A stretch of DNA of 56,022 bases. Source: Alphaproteobacteria bacterium. Its GTDB lineage: Bacteria > Pseudomonadota > Alphaproteobacteria > ATCC43930 > CGMCC-115725. Positions 38,676-50,641 of the stretch are shown piece after piece. Each line of letters begins with the position of its first letter. The first letter of the stretch is position 1. The stretch is taken from contig JAGWNF010000020.1 in NCBI GenBank assembly GCA_028871455.1, forward strand, positions 1 through 56,022. The letters are read 5' to 3'. The translations under genes were made by a program, and so were the position numbers. Under the pieces are notes generated by a model. The model saw only the letters and a list, made by a program, of their open reading frames with translations, did not search any database and was not told where the DNA came from.

Positions 38676-39718
38676 GCCTCGAGTACCAGGAAGCCGGCGG
38701 TGAAGCCGGGGCCGAGCGCGGATAGCAGCATGCGGCCGCGCGCGCCCGCCTTGAGCGTACGGTCGAGTACGAACAGCACGGTCGCCGCTGACATGTTGCC
38801 GCATTCGCGCAGCACCGCCCGCGCGTGATCGAGCGCATGCGGCGCCAGCGCGAACGCTTCTTCGATCGCGCTCAGAACTTTCATGCCGCCCGGATGGCAG
38901 ACGACGTGGTCGATCGCCGTCAGAGAGTGACGATGGCGCGCCAGGAAGGCGTCGACCGCGGCGCGCAGTTCGCTCCGCACCAGCGCCGGAATGTCGCGCG
39001 AAAAGATCGCCTTGAGTCCGTCCTCCATCACGTCCCAGCCCATCACGCCGAGGGAATCCGGCCAGGTATGCTCGCCGGCCGGGCCGAGGCGGGGGCCATC
39101 GCCGGCCGTCGACATGACCGCGGCGGCCGCGCCGTCGCCGAACAGCGCCGTGGCGACGACATTGCTCTTGGAGTTGTCGCCGCGGCGGAAACAGAGCGCG
39201 CACAGCTCGACGACGAGAACGAGGACGTTCGCACCGGGCCGGGCACGCGCGAGATCGGCGGCACGCGCCAGGCCGGCGACACCGCCGGCGCAGCCGAGGC
39301 CAAAGACCGGCAGCCGGATCACGTCCGACCGGAATCCGAGCCGGTTGAGCAGACGCGCGTCGAGGCTCGGCGTGGCGATGCCGGTGGTCGAGACCGTGAC
39401 CACGGCGTCGATCTGCGCCGGCGTCAGCGCCGCGGTCGATAAACAGTTGCGGGTCGCGCGCTCGAGCAGTCGAACCGCGTGGTCGAGGTAGAGCTCGTTG
39501 CGCTCGGTCCAGCCATGCGGCCGGTCGTACCATTCGAGCGGCACGCAGGAATAGCGCGTCTCGATGCCCGCATTGGCGAAAACCGGCATCAGGCGGTCGA
39601 GGTCGAGCGCGGCAGCGCCGGCGAAATAGCCGCGGGCGCGGCGCTCGATCTCGGCCTGGCGCAGGGTGAAAGGCGGCAGCGCGGTCGACAGGCCGAGCAG
39701 GCGGGGTGCGTTCGTCAC
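38672..39718 (-). CDS. Type III polyketide synthase
   Basis: A 348-residue chalcone synthase-fold enzyme. The Cys-His-Asn catalytic triad is C143 (FGLGCAGGVAGL), H275 (VVCHPGGMKVL) and N308 (ECGNMSAATV). It condenses malonyl-CoA onto an acyl starter; the nearby methyltransferase and bacterial relatives suggest a long-chain starter and an alkylpyrone or alkylresorcinol product. The length is near the usual 350-390. Confidence 0.93.
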   Translation of the reverse strand: MTNAPRLLGLSTALPPFTLRQAEIERRARGYFAGAAALDLDRLMPVFANAGIETRYSCVPLEWYDRPHGWTERNELYLDHAVRLLERATRNCLSTAALTPAQIDAVVTVSTTGIATPSLDARLLNRLGFRSDVIRLPVFGLGCAGGVAGLARAADLARARPGANVLVLVVELCALCFRRGDNSKSNVVATALFGDGAAAAVMSTAGDGPRLGPAGEHTWPDSLGVMGWDVMEDGLKAIFSRDIPALVRSELRAAVDAFLARHRHSLTAIDHVVCHPGGMKVLSAIEEAFALAPHALDHARAVLRECGNMSAATVLFVLDRTLKAGARGRMLLSALGPGFTAGFLVLEA

Positions 39719-39845
39719 TGGCGGAGGGCTCCTTGCGCCGGTAAAGTGTCGGCGTCCGTGGGTTCGCCGCTACCGTAGAGCCGATCGGGCTAATCTGGGA
39801 TCACATATTCGCGCGTTCGAGCCGGTAGACAGGATCGCCCCGCCG

Positions 39846-40568
39846 ATGCCCCGCAAGAGCCGCAAGCCGATCGAAAGCGCTGTCAATGGCAGTGACAACG
39901 GTAATGGCAATGGCGTCGGCGAGCGGCTGCGCGCCTATTTCCTCGCCGGCATCCTGGTCACCGGTCCGATCGCGTTCACCATCTGGATTACCTGGAGCAT
40001 CATTGACTTCGTCGACCGGATGGTCTCGCATCTGGTGCCGACCAGCTACAACCCGAGCAACTATTTCCCGTTCAACATTCCGGGCTTCGGTCTCGTCATC
40101 GCGGTCGTCGCGCTGACGCTAATCGGCTGGCTGACCGCGGGTTATGTCGGACGGTTGTTGTTGCGCCTGTCCGACCGCGTGATGAAGCGTATGCCGGTGG
40201 TGCGCGGCATCTATGGCGCTCTCAAGCAGATTTTCGAGACCGTGCTGGCCAAGCGTTCGACGTCCTTCCGCGAGGTCGTACTGGTCGAATGGCCGCGGCG
40301 CGGCATGTGGACCGTGGCGTTTGTCACCGCGCCGGGCGAGGGCGAGCTCAGGACGCACGTCGCGCCCGATTCCGTCGGCCTCTACGTGCCGACGACGCCG
40401 AACCCGACGTCGGGTTATCTCGTCTACGTCTCGCGCGAAGAGGTCGTGCCGCTATCGATGACCGTCGAGGAGGGCATCAAGCTGGTGATCTCGGGCGGCA
40501 TCATCATGCCCCACCGTGGCGACATTCCGGTCGCGGCGAAGGTCCAGGAAAAGGTCGAGCCGAAGTAG
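39846..40568 (+). CDS. DUF502 family membrane protein
   Basis: A 240-residue protein with two N-terminal membrane spans (about 30-58 and 74-98) and a soluble domain. YFLAGILVTGPIAFTIWITW, PVVRGIYGALKQIFETV, and FVTAPGEGE-x-RTHV followed by YVPTTPNPTSGYLVYV are DUF502 landmarks. It commonly neighbours recG in alphaproteobacteria. The ATG at 39846 gives MPRKSRKPIES. The molecular role is unknown. Confidence 0.9.
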   Translation: MPRKSRKPIESAVNGSDNGNGNGVGERLRAYFLAGILVTGPIAFTIWITWSIIDFVDRMVSHLVPTSYNPSNYFPFNIPGFGLVIAVVALTLIGWLTAGYVGRLLLRLSDRVMKRMPVVRGIYGALKQIFETVLAKRSTSFREVVLVEWPRRGMWTVAFVTAPGEGELRTHVAPDSVGLYVPTTPNPTSGYLVYVSREEVVPLSMTVEEGIKLVISGGIIMPHRGDIPVAAKVQEKVEPK

Positions 40569-40571
40569 CGC

Positions 40572-42653
40572 CTAGCCGGCGCGCAGATAGCGCACCGCCG
40601 CGTCGCGCGCGAAGAGATAAAGCAGCGTGCGCAGTGCCGCGCCGTGCGGGCTTTCGAGCTCGGCGTCGCGTGCCAGCGCCAGCTGCACTTCTTCGCGCGC
40701 CACCGGAATAAGGCCGGCATGCGCGGCGAGGTCCGCGAGGCGGAATTCGGCGAGGCCGCTCTGCCGCGTGCCCAGCATCTCGCCGGCGCCGCGCAGCCGC
40801 AAATCTTCTTCCGCAATGCGGAAGCCGTCGTCACTTTCGCGCAGAATCGAAAGGCGTCGCTTGGCGGTCTCGCTCAGCGGCGGCGCGTAGAGCAGCAGGC
40901 ACGCCGAAGGCTGATCGCCCCGGCCGATGCGGCCGCGCAGCTGATGGAGCTGCGCCAGCCCGAAGCGCTCGGCGTGCTCGATCACCATGATGGTGGCGTC
41001 AGTCACGTCGACGCCGACCTCGATCACCGTCGTCGCCACCAACAGATCGATCCCACCGGCGGCGAATTCCGCCATGACGCGATCGCGCTCCGGTCCCTTC
41101 AAGCGGCCGTGCACCAGGCCGACGCGATTGCCGAAAATCTGAAACAGCTCCGAGAAGCGGGCCTCGGCCGCCTGCAGGTCGCTGTCCTCGGAGTCCTCGA
41201 TCAGCGGACAGATCCAGTAGATCTTCGCGCGCTTGGCGAGGGCGCGGCGGATCGCGGCAATCACGTCGTCGATGCGCTCCACGGGCACTGCGCTCGTCGT
41301 CGTCTTGGCGCGGCCGGCCGGCTTCTCGTCGAGCCGCGAGGAATCGAGATCGCCATAGGCGGTCATCTCGAGCGTGCGCGGAATCGGCGTCGCGGTCATC
41401 ACCAGGATGTCCACCGCTTTGCCCTTGCCGGCGAGCTGCAGCCGTTGCTCGACACCGAAGCGGTGCTGCTCGTCGATGACGGCGAGGGCGAGTTCCTTGA
41501 ACGCCACGTCGTCCTGAAACAACGCATGGGTGCCGATGGCAATGTCGATGTCGCCCGCGGCGAGGCGTTCGAGAAATTCCGTACGCGCGCGGCCTTTCTC
41601 CCGGCCGGTGAGCAGCGCGATCGTCAGGCCACTGTTCTTCGCCACAGTAGTCAAAGTGGTGAAATGTTGGCGCGCGAGAATCTCGGTCGGCGCCATCAAC
41701 GTCGCCTGGCCGCCGGCCTCGATCGCGTTGCACATCGCCAGGAGCGCGACCACGGTCTTGCCGCTGCCAACATCGCCTTGCAGCAGGCGGTTCATGCGCG
41801 AGGGCTGCGCCATATCCGTCTCGATCTCGTTCAATGCGCGCCGCTGCGCGCCGGTCAGCTGGAACGGCAGGCCGCGCTCGACTTTTTGGCGCAGTTCGCC
41901 CTTGGCCGCGAGCGCGCGGCCGGCACGTTTGCGCGCCCGCGCCCGCAGGAGCGCGATGGTTAGCTGATTGGCCAGCAGCTCGTCATAAGCGAGGCGCTCG
42001 CGCGCCGGATGGGTCGGCGACAGATCGTCGGGTTTGGCCGGCGCGTGCGCGGCGGAGATCGCGTCGTGCCAGGCCGGCCAACGCCGGCGTTTGACCAATT
42101 CGGCGTCGCACCATTCGGTCAACTGCGGTGCGCATGCCAGCGCTGCCTCGATCGCCTTCTGCACGATGCGGAGAGTCAATCCGGCGGTCAGCCGATAAAC
42201 CGGCTCGATCAGCTTCATTGCGTCGAGGCCGGCCGGATCGAGGATATGGTCCGGATGCGTCATCTGCGTCTGGTTGTTGAAGCGCTCGACCTTGCCGCTG
42301 ACGATGCGGGTCGATCCGACCGGCAGCTGCCGCTCGAGCCAATCGCCCTTGACGTGGAAGAAGACCAGGAACAGCACGCCGGTCGCGTCGCGGCAGCGCA
42401 CGCGATAGGGCTGGCGGGGATTGTGCGGCTTCTGGTGTTGTTCGACCGTGACGGTCAGCGTCGCGATGCGGCCTTCGGGCGCGTTGGCGACCTGCGGTCG
42501 GAAGCTGCGGTCGATGATGTCGACCGGCAGATGCCACAGCAAGTCGACGACATGCGGTCCGCACAGCTTCTGGAACAGCTTGCCGAGCCGCGGCCCGACG
42601 CCCTTGAGATCGGTGACCTCGGCGAACAGCGGATTGAGGATCGCGGGCCGCAG
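40572..42653 (-). CDS. recG: ATP-dependent DNA helicase RecG, start codon lost
   Basis: A branch-migrating helicase that rescues stalled forks. It has an N-terminal wedge domain, Walker A GDVGSGKTVVALLA, the DEAH-like DEQHRFG, and QLRGRIGRG near the end. Clear homology begins LRPAILNPLFAEVTDLKGVG at 42653, where relatives start with MRPAILNP. Here the first codon is CTG, and no ATG, GTG or TTG lies between it and the in-frame stop upstream. A CTG start gives 693 residues; the next TTG, at 42542, would delete 37. A foreign gene ends five bases upstream. Confidence 0.9.
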   Translation of the reverse strand: MRPAILNPLFAEVTDLKGVGPRLGKLFQKLCGPHVVDLLWHLPVDIIDRSFRPQVANAPEGRIATLTVTVEQHQKPHNPRQPYRVRCRDATGVLFLVFFHVKGDWLERQLPVGSTRIVSGKVERFNNQTQMTHPDHILDPAGLDAMKLIEPVYRLTAGLTLRIVQKAIEAALACAPQLTEWCDAELVKRRRWPAWHDAISAAHAPAKPDDLSPTHPARERLAYDELLANQLTIALLRARARKRAGRALAAKGELRQKVERGLPFQLTGAQRRALNEIETDMAQPSRMNRLLQGDVGSGKTVVALLAMCNAIEAGGQATLMAPTEILARQHFTTLTTVAKNSGLTIALLTGREKGRARTEFLERLAAGDIDIAIGTHALFQDDVAFKELALAVIDEQHRFGVEQRLQLAGKGKAVDILVMTATPIPRTLEMTAYGDLDSSRLDEKPAGRAKTTTSAVPVERIDDVIAAIRRALAKRAKIYWICPLIEDSEDSDLQAAEARFSELFQIFGNRVGLVHGRLKGPERDRVMAEFAAGGIDLLVATTVIEVGVDVTDATIMVIEHAERFGLAQLHQLRGRIGRGDQPSACLLLYAPPLSETAKRRLSILRESDDGFRIAEEDLRLRGAGEMLGTRQSGLAEFRLADLAAHAGLIPVAREEVQLALARDAELESPHGAALRTLLYLFARDAAVRYLRAG

Positions 42654-42657
42654 ATGT

Positions 42658-43194
42658 CTAGTCCTTTGCCGACTGCGTCTGCGCCGCTTTCTTGGCTAGC
42701 TCGGCATTTGCTCGCTTGAAATTCTCTACCACCCCCAGCCCTTCTGACAATGCTTTTTCGCCCGTGGAAATTGCAGCTTTAAGGTCATTGAAAGAAATAC
42801 GCTTGGCTTTCGGGTCTGCAATATTGAGATGTTTAAGCACCTTCGCCGCCGAAACCGGAGTCAGAGTCCACTTACCATTTTCGAAGATCGCCGGCATGTG
42901 GCACGCGATATTGCGGTGCCTAAAGACGCTTTCCGCTTTGGCGACGAAGGCCGTGAGGCGTTTTCTCCATACGTCATTACGAATAAATGACGCACGCTCT
43001 TTGAGAATTTCGATTTTCCGAACCGGCTCAAGTGTTGCAACAACAGGTTCTATCATTGGAGACGCCCCTAGATGCAGAACTTGGACCATCACCGAGTTTA
43101 ATAACGTATCGAGGGCGCTAGCGATCAAAACAAGCTCGCCCACGATGGCGTAGGTTTCCTTGTTTTCCGCCGTATCGTCTTTCCCAGCGGTCAT
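42658..43194 (-). CDS. HEPN-like hypothetical protein in an AT-rich insert
   Basis: A 178-residue, mostly helical protein. FRHRNIACHMP holds R94-N95-x3-H99, matching the R-polar-x3-H signature of HEPN ribonucleases. The preceding helices (YAIVGELVLIASALDTLLNS, KIEILKERASFIRNDVWR) fit a HEPN bundle. Two sampled 60-base blocks are 38-40% GC, far below the neighbours. AGGCGAG precedes the ATG. It could be a defence or toxin-type RNase, or a catalytically silent relative. The C-terminal third (about 120-178) is charged and unrecognised. Confidence 0.65.
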   Translation of the reverse strand: MTAGKDDTAENKETYAIVGELVLIASALDTLLNSVMVQVLHLGASPMIEPVVATLEPVRKIEILKERASFIRNDVWRKRLTAFVAKAESVFRHRNIACHMPAIFENGKWTLTPVSAAKVLKHLNIADPKAKRISFNDLKAAISTGEKALSEGLGVVENFKRANAELAKKAAQTQSAKD

Positions 43195-43205
43195 TCTGAT
43201 CTCGC

Positions 43206-43802
43206 CTAACGATTTGATGCTGCAATCTCGCGCCTAACGACACCAATTTCTTCCCGGGATAAATGCCATGTGGCCCCAAGGCTGTAGTAGATAGCATTCA
43301 CCGTCTTTTTACGCTGCTCGGGGCTTATCACAAATTCTCCCCGTGGACCTTCGGCCAATTCGAACAAAAGCTGTGCGGCAAGTTCCAAATCGTATTTGAA
43401 CAGCCGACAATATGCGCGTGTCATCGCGCCGACGAAGCCGAGTTTGGTGACGCAGCGTTCGAGTTCGTCGGCGGCAAGCTTTGCGTCGGTCGTGGTCGGC
43501 AGCGCGGCGAAGGCGCCGAAGCGCTTGGGATGAGCGCGCACCGCCTCGGCGAGCCGGTCGTTGACGCTCCGCGCGGTCTGGAGGGCCGAATCCGCTGGCA
43601 GGCGCTGCGTCGCGGGCGCGCCGAGCGACAGGATCTGATAGTCGACTCCGGCCTCGTCCATTTCCTTGAGGCGGAGCTCGCCGAGGTCGTCGAGGCGCTT
43701 GGCCAGCTCGGGATTCTTGCGGCCTTCGAGCTGGATTACCGCGGTGACCTGAGGGTCGTGATAATGCTCCTCGATCGCGGCGATGTAAGGCTTCGCGGCC
43801 AT
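43206..43802 (-). pseudogene. Chimeric ORF: amidohydrolase N-terminus joined to foreign 72-aa tail
   Basis: Residues 1-127 (MAAKPYIAAIEEHYHDP to LGFVGAM) are the start of an amidohydrolase-2 (PF04909, ACMSD/resorcylate decarboxylase-like) enzyme, with GGAGGG before the ATG. After GAM, where relatives continue toward metal-site residues, the text changes to AT-rich foreign sequence (TRAYCRLFKYDLELAAQLLF to VRREIAASNR). The enzyme is therefore dead. The foreign part begins at an ATG (43424), so it may be a separate 72-residue partner of the HEPN-like gene 11 bases downstream, though no ribosome site is seen there. Confidence 0.65.
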
Positions 43803-43935
43803 CGGCGCCCTCCCTGCGGTCGTTTTCTAACAGGCGAGATAACCGCTGTCATCCCGACGCCGCATGGGCCGATGCGCGTTTGCCACTTGCAAGCCATGCT
43901 CTCCGGCGCAATATCCCGGCCGAGATAGCCCCGCC

Positions 43936-44204
43936 ATGAGTGTGCGAGAAGACGGGGTGGAGAAGCGGCGCAAGCGGCTGCTCTACCAGAGCCGCCACCG
44001 CGGCACGAAAGAAAGCGACCTGTTCCTGGGCGCTTTCGCGGACCGCTATTTGCCTGATTTCACCGCCGACCAGCTCGCGGAATACGACGCCATCCTCGCC
44101 GAGACCGATAACGCACTCTTCGACTGGATTTACCGCCGTGCGGTGCCGCCGGCGCGGCTTGACGGCGAGGTCATGCGGCGGCTGCTGAATTTCCGGTACC
44201 GGCC

Positions 44205-44208
<4 letters not shown>
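43936..44208 (+). CDS. sdhE: FAD assembly factor SdhE (succinate dehydrogenase assembly)
   Basis: A 90-residue DUF339 protein that promotes covalent FAD attachment to SdhA. The functional RGxxE motif is R22-G-T-K-E26 in RHRGTKESDLFLG. ADRYLPDFTADQLAEYDAIL and TDNALFDWIYR are family text. The ATG at 43936 gives MSVREDGVEKRRKRLLYQSRHRG. It overlaps mfd (ATGA), the usual neighbour. Confidence 0.93.
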
Positions 44209-47708
<3,500 letters not shown>

Positions 47709-47711
47709 CGG

Positions 47712-48356
47712 TTAACCCGCCGCGCGCGCGGGGCCGTTCTGAACGAGATCGAACACCGGGAAGAAGAACGGCGGCTCTTGCGCGCCGGAGATCGCGTACT
47801 GGCCGGCGAAGATGAAGCAGGGCACGGCGTTGATGCCAAGCCGCCGCGCGCCGGCGTCGTCCGCGAGGACCTCGGCGCGCTCGCTGGTGCTGGCGAGAAA
47901 ATCGTGTGCGGTGGCCGCGTCGAGGCCGCTTTCGCCGGCGATCGCCGCCAGAGTGTCGCGGTCGCCGGTGTCGCGGCCTTCGATGAAATAAGCGGCGAAC
48001 AGGCGATCGACCAGCTCGGTGGCGTGGCCTTCGCGCTGCGCGAAGCGTACGAGGCGATGCGCCGCCAGCGTGTTGGGCGTGCGCTCGATCTTCTCGAATG
48101 CAAAGGGAATGCCGACACTCGCACCGGCCTCGATCGCCGCTTGGTTGATCCGCTTGGCATGCGCCTGGCCGCCGAACTTGGCGGCCAGATAAGCCTCGCG
48201 CGGCATGCCCTCGACCGGCATGTCGGGATTGAGCTGAAACGGCCGCCAGGTGATGTCCGGCGCGATGTTCGGCCGTTGCGCCAGCGCGGTCTCAAGGCGG
48301 CGCTTGCCGATGAAGCACCACGGGCAGATGACGTCGGCGACGATGTCGATACGCAT
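47712..48356 (-). CDS. DsbA-family oxidoreductase (FrnE-like)
   Basis: A 214-residue thioredoxin-fold protein with an inserted helical domain. The active-site motif CPWC is at 11-14, and the cis-proline loop reads GINAVPCFIF. ITWRPFQLNPDMP and SLFAAYF-type text (DRLFAAYFIEGRDTGD) place it in the cytoplasmic FrnE group. No signal peptide is present. It converges on mfd. Confidence 0.92.
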   Translation of the reverse strand: MRIDIVADVICPWCFIGKRRLETALAQRPNIAPDITWRPFQLNPDMPVEGMPREAYLAAKFGGQAHAKRINQAAIEAGASVGIPFAFEKIERTPNTLAAHRLVRFAQREGHATELVDRLFAAYFIEGRDTGDRDTLAAIAGESGLDAATAHDFLASTSERAEVLADDAGARRLGINAVPCFIFAGQYAISGAQEPPFFFPVFDLVQNGPARAAG

Positions 48357-48552
48357 GGCGCATCATACCACGCTTTCACGGGCAGATGCGGGCCGGCACT
48401 GATTTTGCCGACGGTGGCGGGAGTCGGCTCGATTCCTGACACTGGCCCGACGGGCTTTAACGTTACTGCAGGGCTGTCCCGCGGTGGCGGCGCGCGGGCA
48501 ACTGCGATGTGGGTCGAAAGGGTGCCATAATCGCGCTGGCGTCCGCGCGCGC

Positions 48553-48693
48553 ATGGCGGAGGAGGCGCTCGAACCGACGCTGTTCTACGTCACGGGCTTG
48601 ATCCGCGATCTCTAAATCATGACCGGCGTCGAGAACATGTGGGTCAGCGTCGGCTGCAACCAGTTCGACAAGCCGCAGGTGCTGCGCGGCTTC
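48553..48693 (+). pseudogene. VOC-family (glyoxalase-like) protein remnant
   Basis: The translation ALEPTLFYVTGLIRDL, then stop, then MTGVENMWVSVGCNQFDKPQVLRG matches the typical VOC text FYxxGL...RDPYLMxGxENMWxNxGxxQFHLPxGxPQVLRG. A small deletion created the stop and a second one removed the HLPTG segment. Both ends of the gene are missing. The 48357-48552 stretch before it shows nothing recognisable. Confidence 0.6.
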
Positions 48694-48747
48694 TCCGGAG
48701 CGAGACGGGGGAGGGCGGTCACCGCGCAGATTCGCACCGGCAGCCCT

Positions 48748-48851
48748 ATCGGATCTCGACGGGAGCCCTGCTGCTGGTCGCACCGGCCGGTAACCACATC
48801 ACCGGCGCGGTGATCCCGGTCGACGGCGGCCATCTGATCGCGTCGATTTAA
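48748..48851 (+). pseudogene. Short-chain dehydrogenase C-terminal remnant
   Basis: The last 30 residues of a frame ending at 48851 contain PAGNHITGAVIPVDGGHL, the C-terminal signature of classical SDR enzymes (TGxxIPVDGG). No Rossmann motif or YxxxK precedes it; upstream is the VOC remnant. It is a gene tail left by deletion. Confidence 0.6.
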
Positions 48852-49089
48852 CCCGATTCGGCTTGATTACTGGCCGGAATTGTCGGTCGCCCGGAGGTTT
48901 TCAAATGAGTCGGAGCGGACACAGCTCGCATTGGAAAAATTATGAGAAGACTCTGTGGATTGTTGTGGATAAGCTGTCGGTGGCCGGCGCAAGGCGGCAG
49001 CATTTGACCGGCGCGGCGGTGCTCTGCCGGATGGCGCCGGCATGGGGCCAAGCAACGTCATCACCGCGAGTCCGCTCGATCCACCGATC

Positions 49090-49623
49090 ATGGGGCGGCG
49101 CTCACCGCGGCCTACCGGTCCACCATCTCTATTGGGCGCTGGACCGCGCCACGTTTCTCTGCCCGCTCGCCGACCGCGTGCGCGGCATCGCGACGTTTTC
49201 CGGCGAGGTCGATGCCGATTTAATCGCGGCGTGGGTGCGGCTCGAAATCATCGCGGCGATGAGCATCGGCCTCGACCATGTCGATCTCGCGATCGGGCTC
49301 ATGACGACTCGGTACCTGGTCGGAGAGCATCCTCGACGTGCTCGGGGCCGAAGGCACTTGATCAACATCGCGCACGGGTCGGTGGTCGATCAGACGGCGT
49401 TAGGCAACGCGCTCGCCGAACACCGCAAGCTCGCCGGTGCCGGACTCGACGTGTTCGAGAAGGAATCGCACGTGCCGGAAACTTTGACGCGTCTCGGCAA
49501 TGTCGTGCTGACTCCGCATGTCGGCAACGCCGCTGAGGTGCCCGTCTGGCGATGGGCCGCGTCATGCTCAATAACCCAGCCGCCCACTTCACCGGCAAGT
49601 TGCTACTGACGCCCGCGGTCTAG
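49090..49623 (+). pseudogene. D-isomer-specific 2-hydroxyacid dehydrogenase, frameshifted and deleted
   Basis: VHHLYWALDRATFLC, VRGIATFSGEVDADLIAAW and LEIIAAMSIGLDHVDLA are the N-terminal catalytic domain. The NAD-binding GxGxxG region is gone. INIAHGSVVDQTALGNALAE, AGAGLDVFEKE and LGNVVLTPHVGNA follow after a frameshift near 49360 (ILDVLGAEGT then TGA). A second shift near 49540 leads to RLAMGRVMLNN and AAHFTGKLLLTPAV at the native stop (49621-49623). Confidence 0.8.
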
Positions 49624-50265
49624 TTCGGCACTCGGTCGGGGGCGACGCCGACGCGTGCTGGGCATTACGCCGCTCGAGCTCGAGCAGCAGCGCCTCGGCA
49701 ACCGCACCGATGGTGACTGCCACGATTGCTTGATTGACAAGCTTGGCCAGTTGTCCCAAGCCGGCGGGACCGACGAGCGTGGCCCGGCCCAGCGGCGCGA
49801 AGATCGGCGCAGCCCGCTCGAAAGTCTGGTGTTCGCCGCCGGCCATGATCGCGAGCGTGCCTTGTTCGGCCCCTAACGTGCCGCCCGAAACTGGCGCATC
49901 GAGATAGGCAATCCGCCGCGCGGCGAAGCGGGCGGCATGGCCGCGGGCGAAATCAGGTGGGGCCGAACTCATGTCGATAACCAGGCTGCCCGGCGACAAC
50001 GTCGCCGCGACTCCGTTCGGGCCGAATAGCACCGATTCGACCGCCGGTCCGTCGGCCAACATGGCGATCAGCACGGCGGCACTGGCCGCGGCTTCGGCCG
50101 GCGTCGCGGTGACTGAAGCACCGTCGCTCAGCAGCGAGTCGGCCTTCGCAGGGTGTCGATTCCAAGCGTGGACAGAAAAACCGGCGGCGAGCAGCCGACG
50201 CGCGCCATCCGGCCCCCCATCAGGCCAATCCCCAAAAATCCGATAGTGTTTGTGGATTGATTCAT
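49589..50265 (-). pseudogene. 3-hydroxyisobutyrate dehydrogenase-like gene, frameshifted and truncated
   Basis: From the ATG at 50265 the frame gives MNQSTNTIGFLGIGLMGGRMA, the GxGxMGxxMA NAD motif. A two-base GC gain in a GCGCGCG run then shifts the frame. The rest reads RRLLAAGFSVHAWNR, VIDMSSAPPDF, LDAPVSGGTLGAEQGTLAIM and GLGQLAKLVNQ with the catalytic Lys. Homology ends near 49650, so about 70 C-terminal residues are lost. Confidence 0.8.
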
Positions 50266-50413
50266 TCTAATAATTCTTTCAATTAGTTAGAGCGCAATAG
50301 CTCATGTTGGCTCAATGGACAGATCACGGCGGCATTAACCAAAAACTTACCATTCCGAACCGAGTCTCACGGCGCGGCCGGAACGGGCCGATCCCTTCGC
50401 AACGGAGAATCCG

Positions 50414-50641
50414 ATGCATGACGTAACGATGGCCCGACTCGATCCGACATGGAAGCCTTGGTCGGTTGCCCGCGTGAGCAAGCCTTCGGCGCAGGCGCGC
50501 CCACTGGCGGTGCCAAGGAGCCTGATCGAACGATGGGCGGCGTGGCGCCGACCGACCGCGTTCCAGCGCTGCTTGGCTATTCACATCCTCAACACGACCG
50601 AATCGGCCAATGACGCGGCGCCAACACCTGACGCCGCCTAA
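50414..50641 (+). CDS. Small hypothetical protein (75 aa)
   Basis: MHDVTMARLDPTWKPWSVAR starts nine bases after GGAG (CAACGGAGAATCCG). The protein is basic and Trp-containing, with a possible helix (LIERWAAWRRPTAFQRCLAI). Its stop overlaps the convergent stop of the EpmC-like gene by two bases. I do not recognise it. The ribosome site makes translation plausible despite the decayed surroundings. Confidence 0.45.
   Translation: MHDVTMARLDPTWKPWSVARVSKPSAQARPLAVPRSLIERWAAWRRPTAFQRCLAIHILNTTESANDAAPTPDAA

Noticed and set aside
38154-39533. One long minus-strand frame spanning the methyltransferase and most of the polyketide synthase
   Set aside because: Only its last 173 codons are homologous (ICMT). 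The front part is the polyketide synthase gene read in another frame; the GTGA overlap explains the apparent fusion.
48950-48975. The chromosomal replication origin
   Set aside because: Only two DnaA-like boxes are present, with no AT-rich unwinding array and none of the genes usual near alphaproteobacterial origins.
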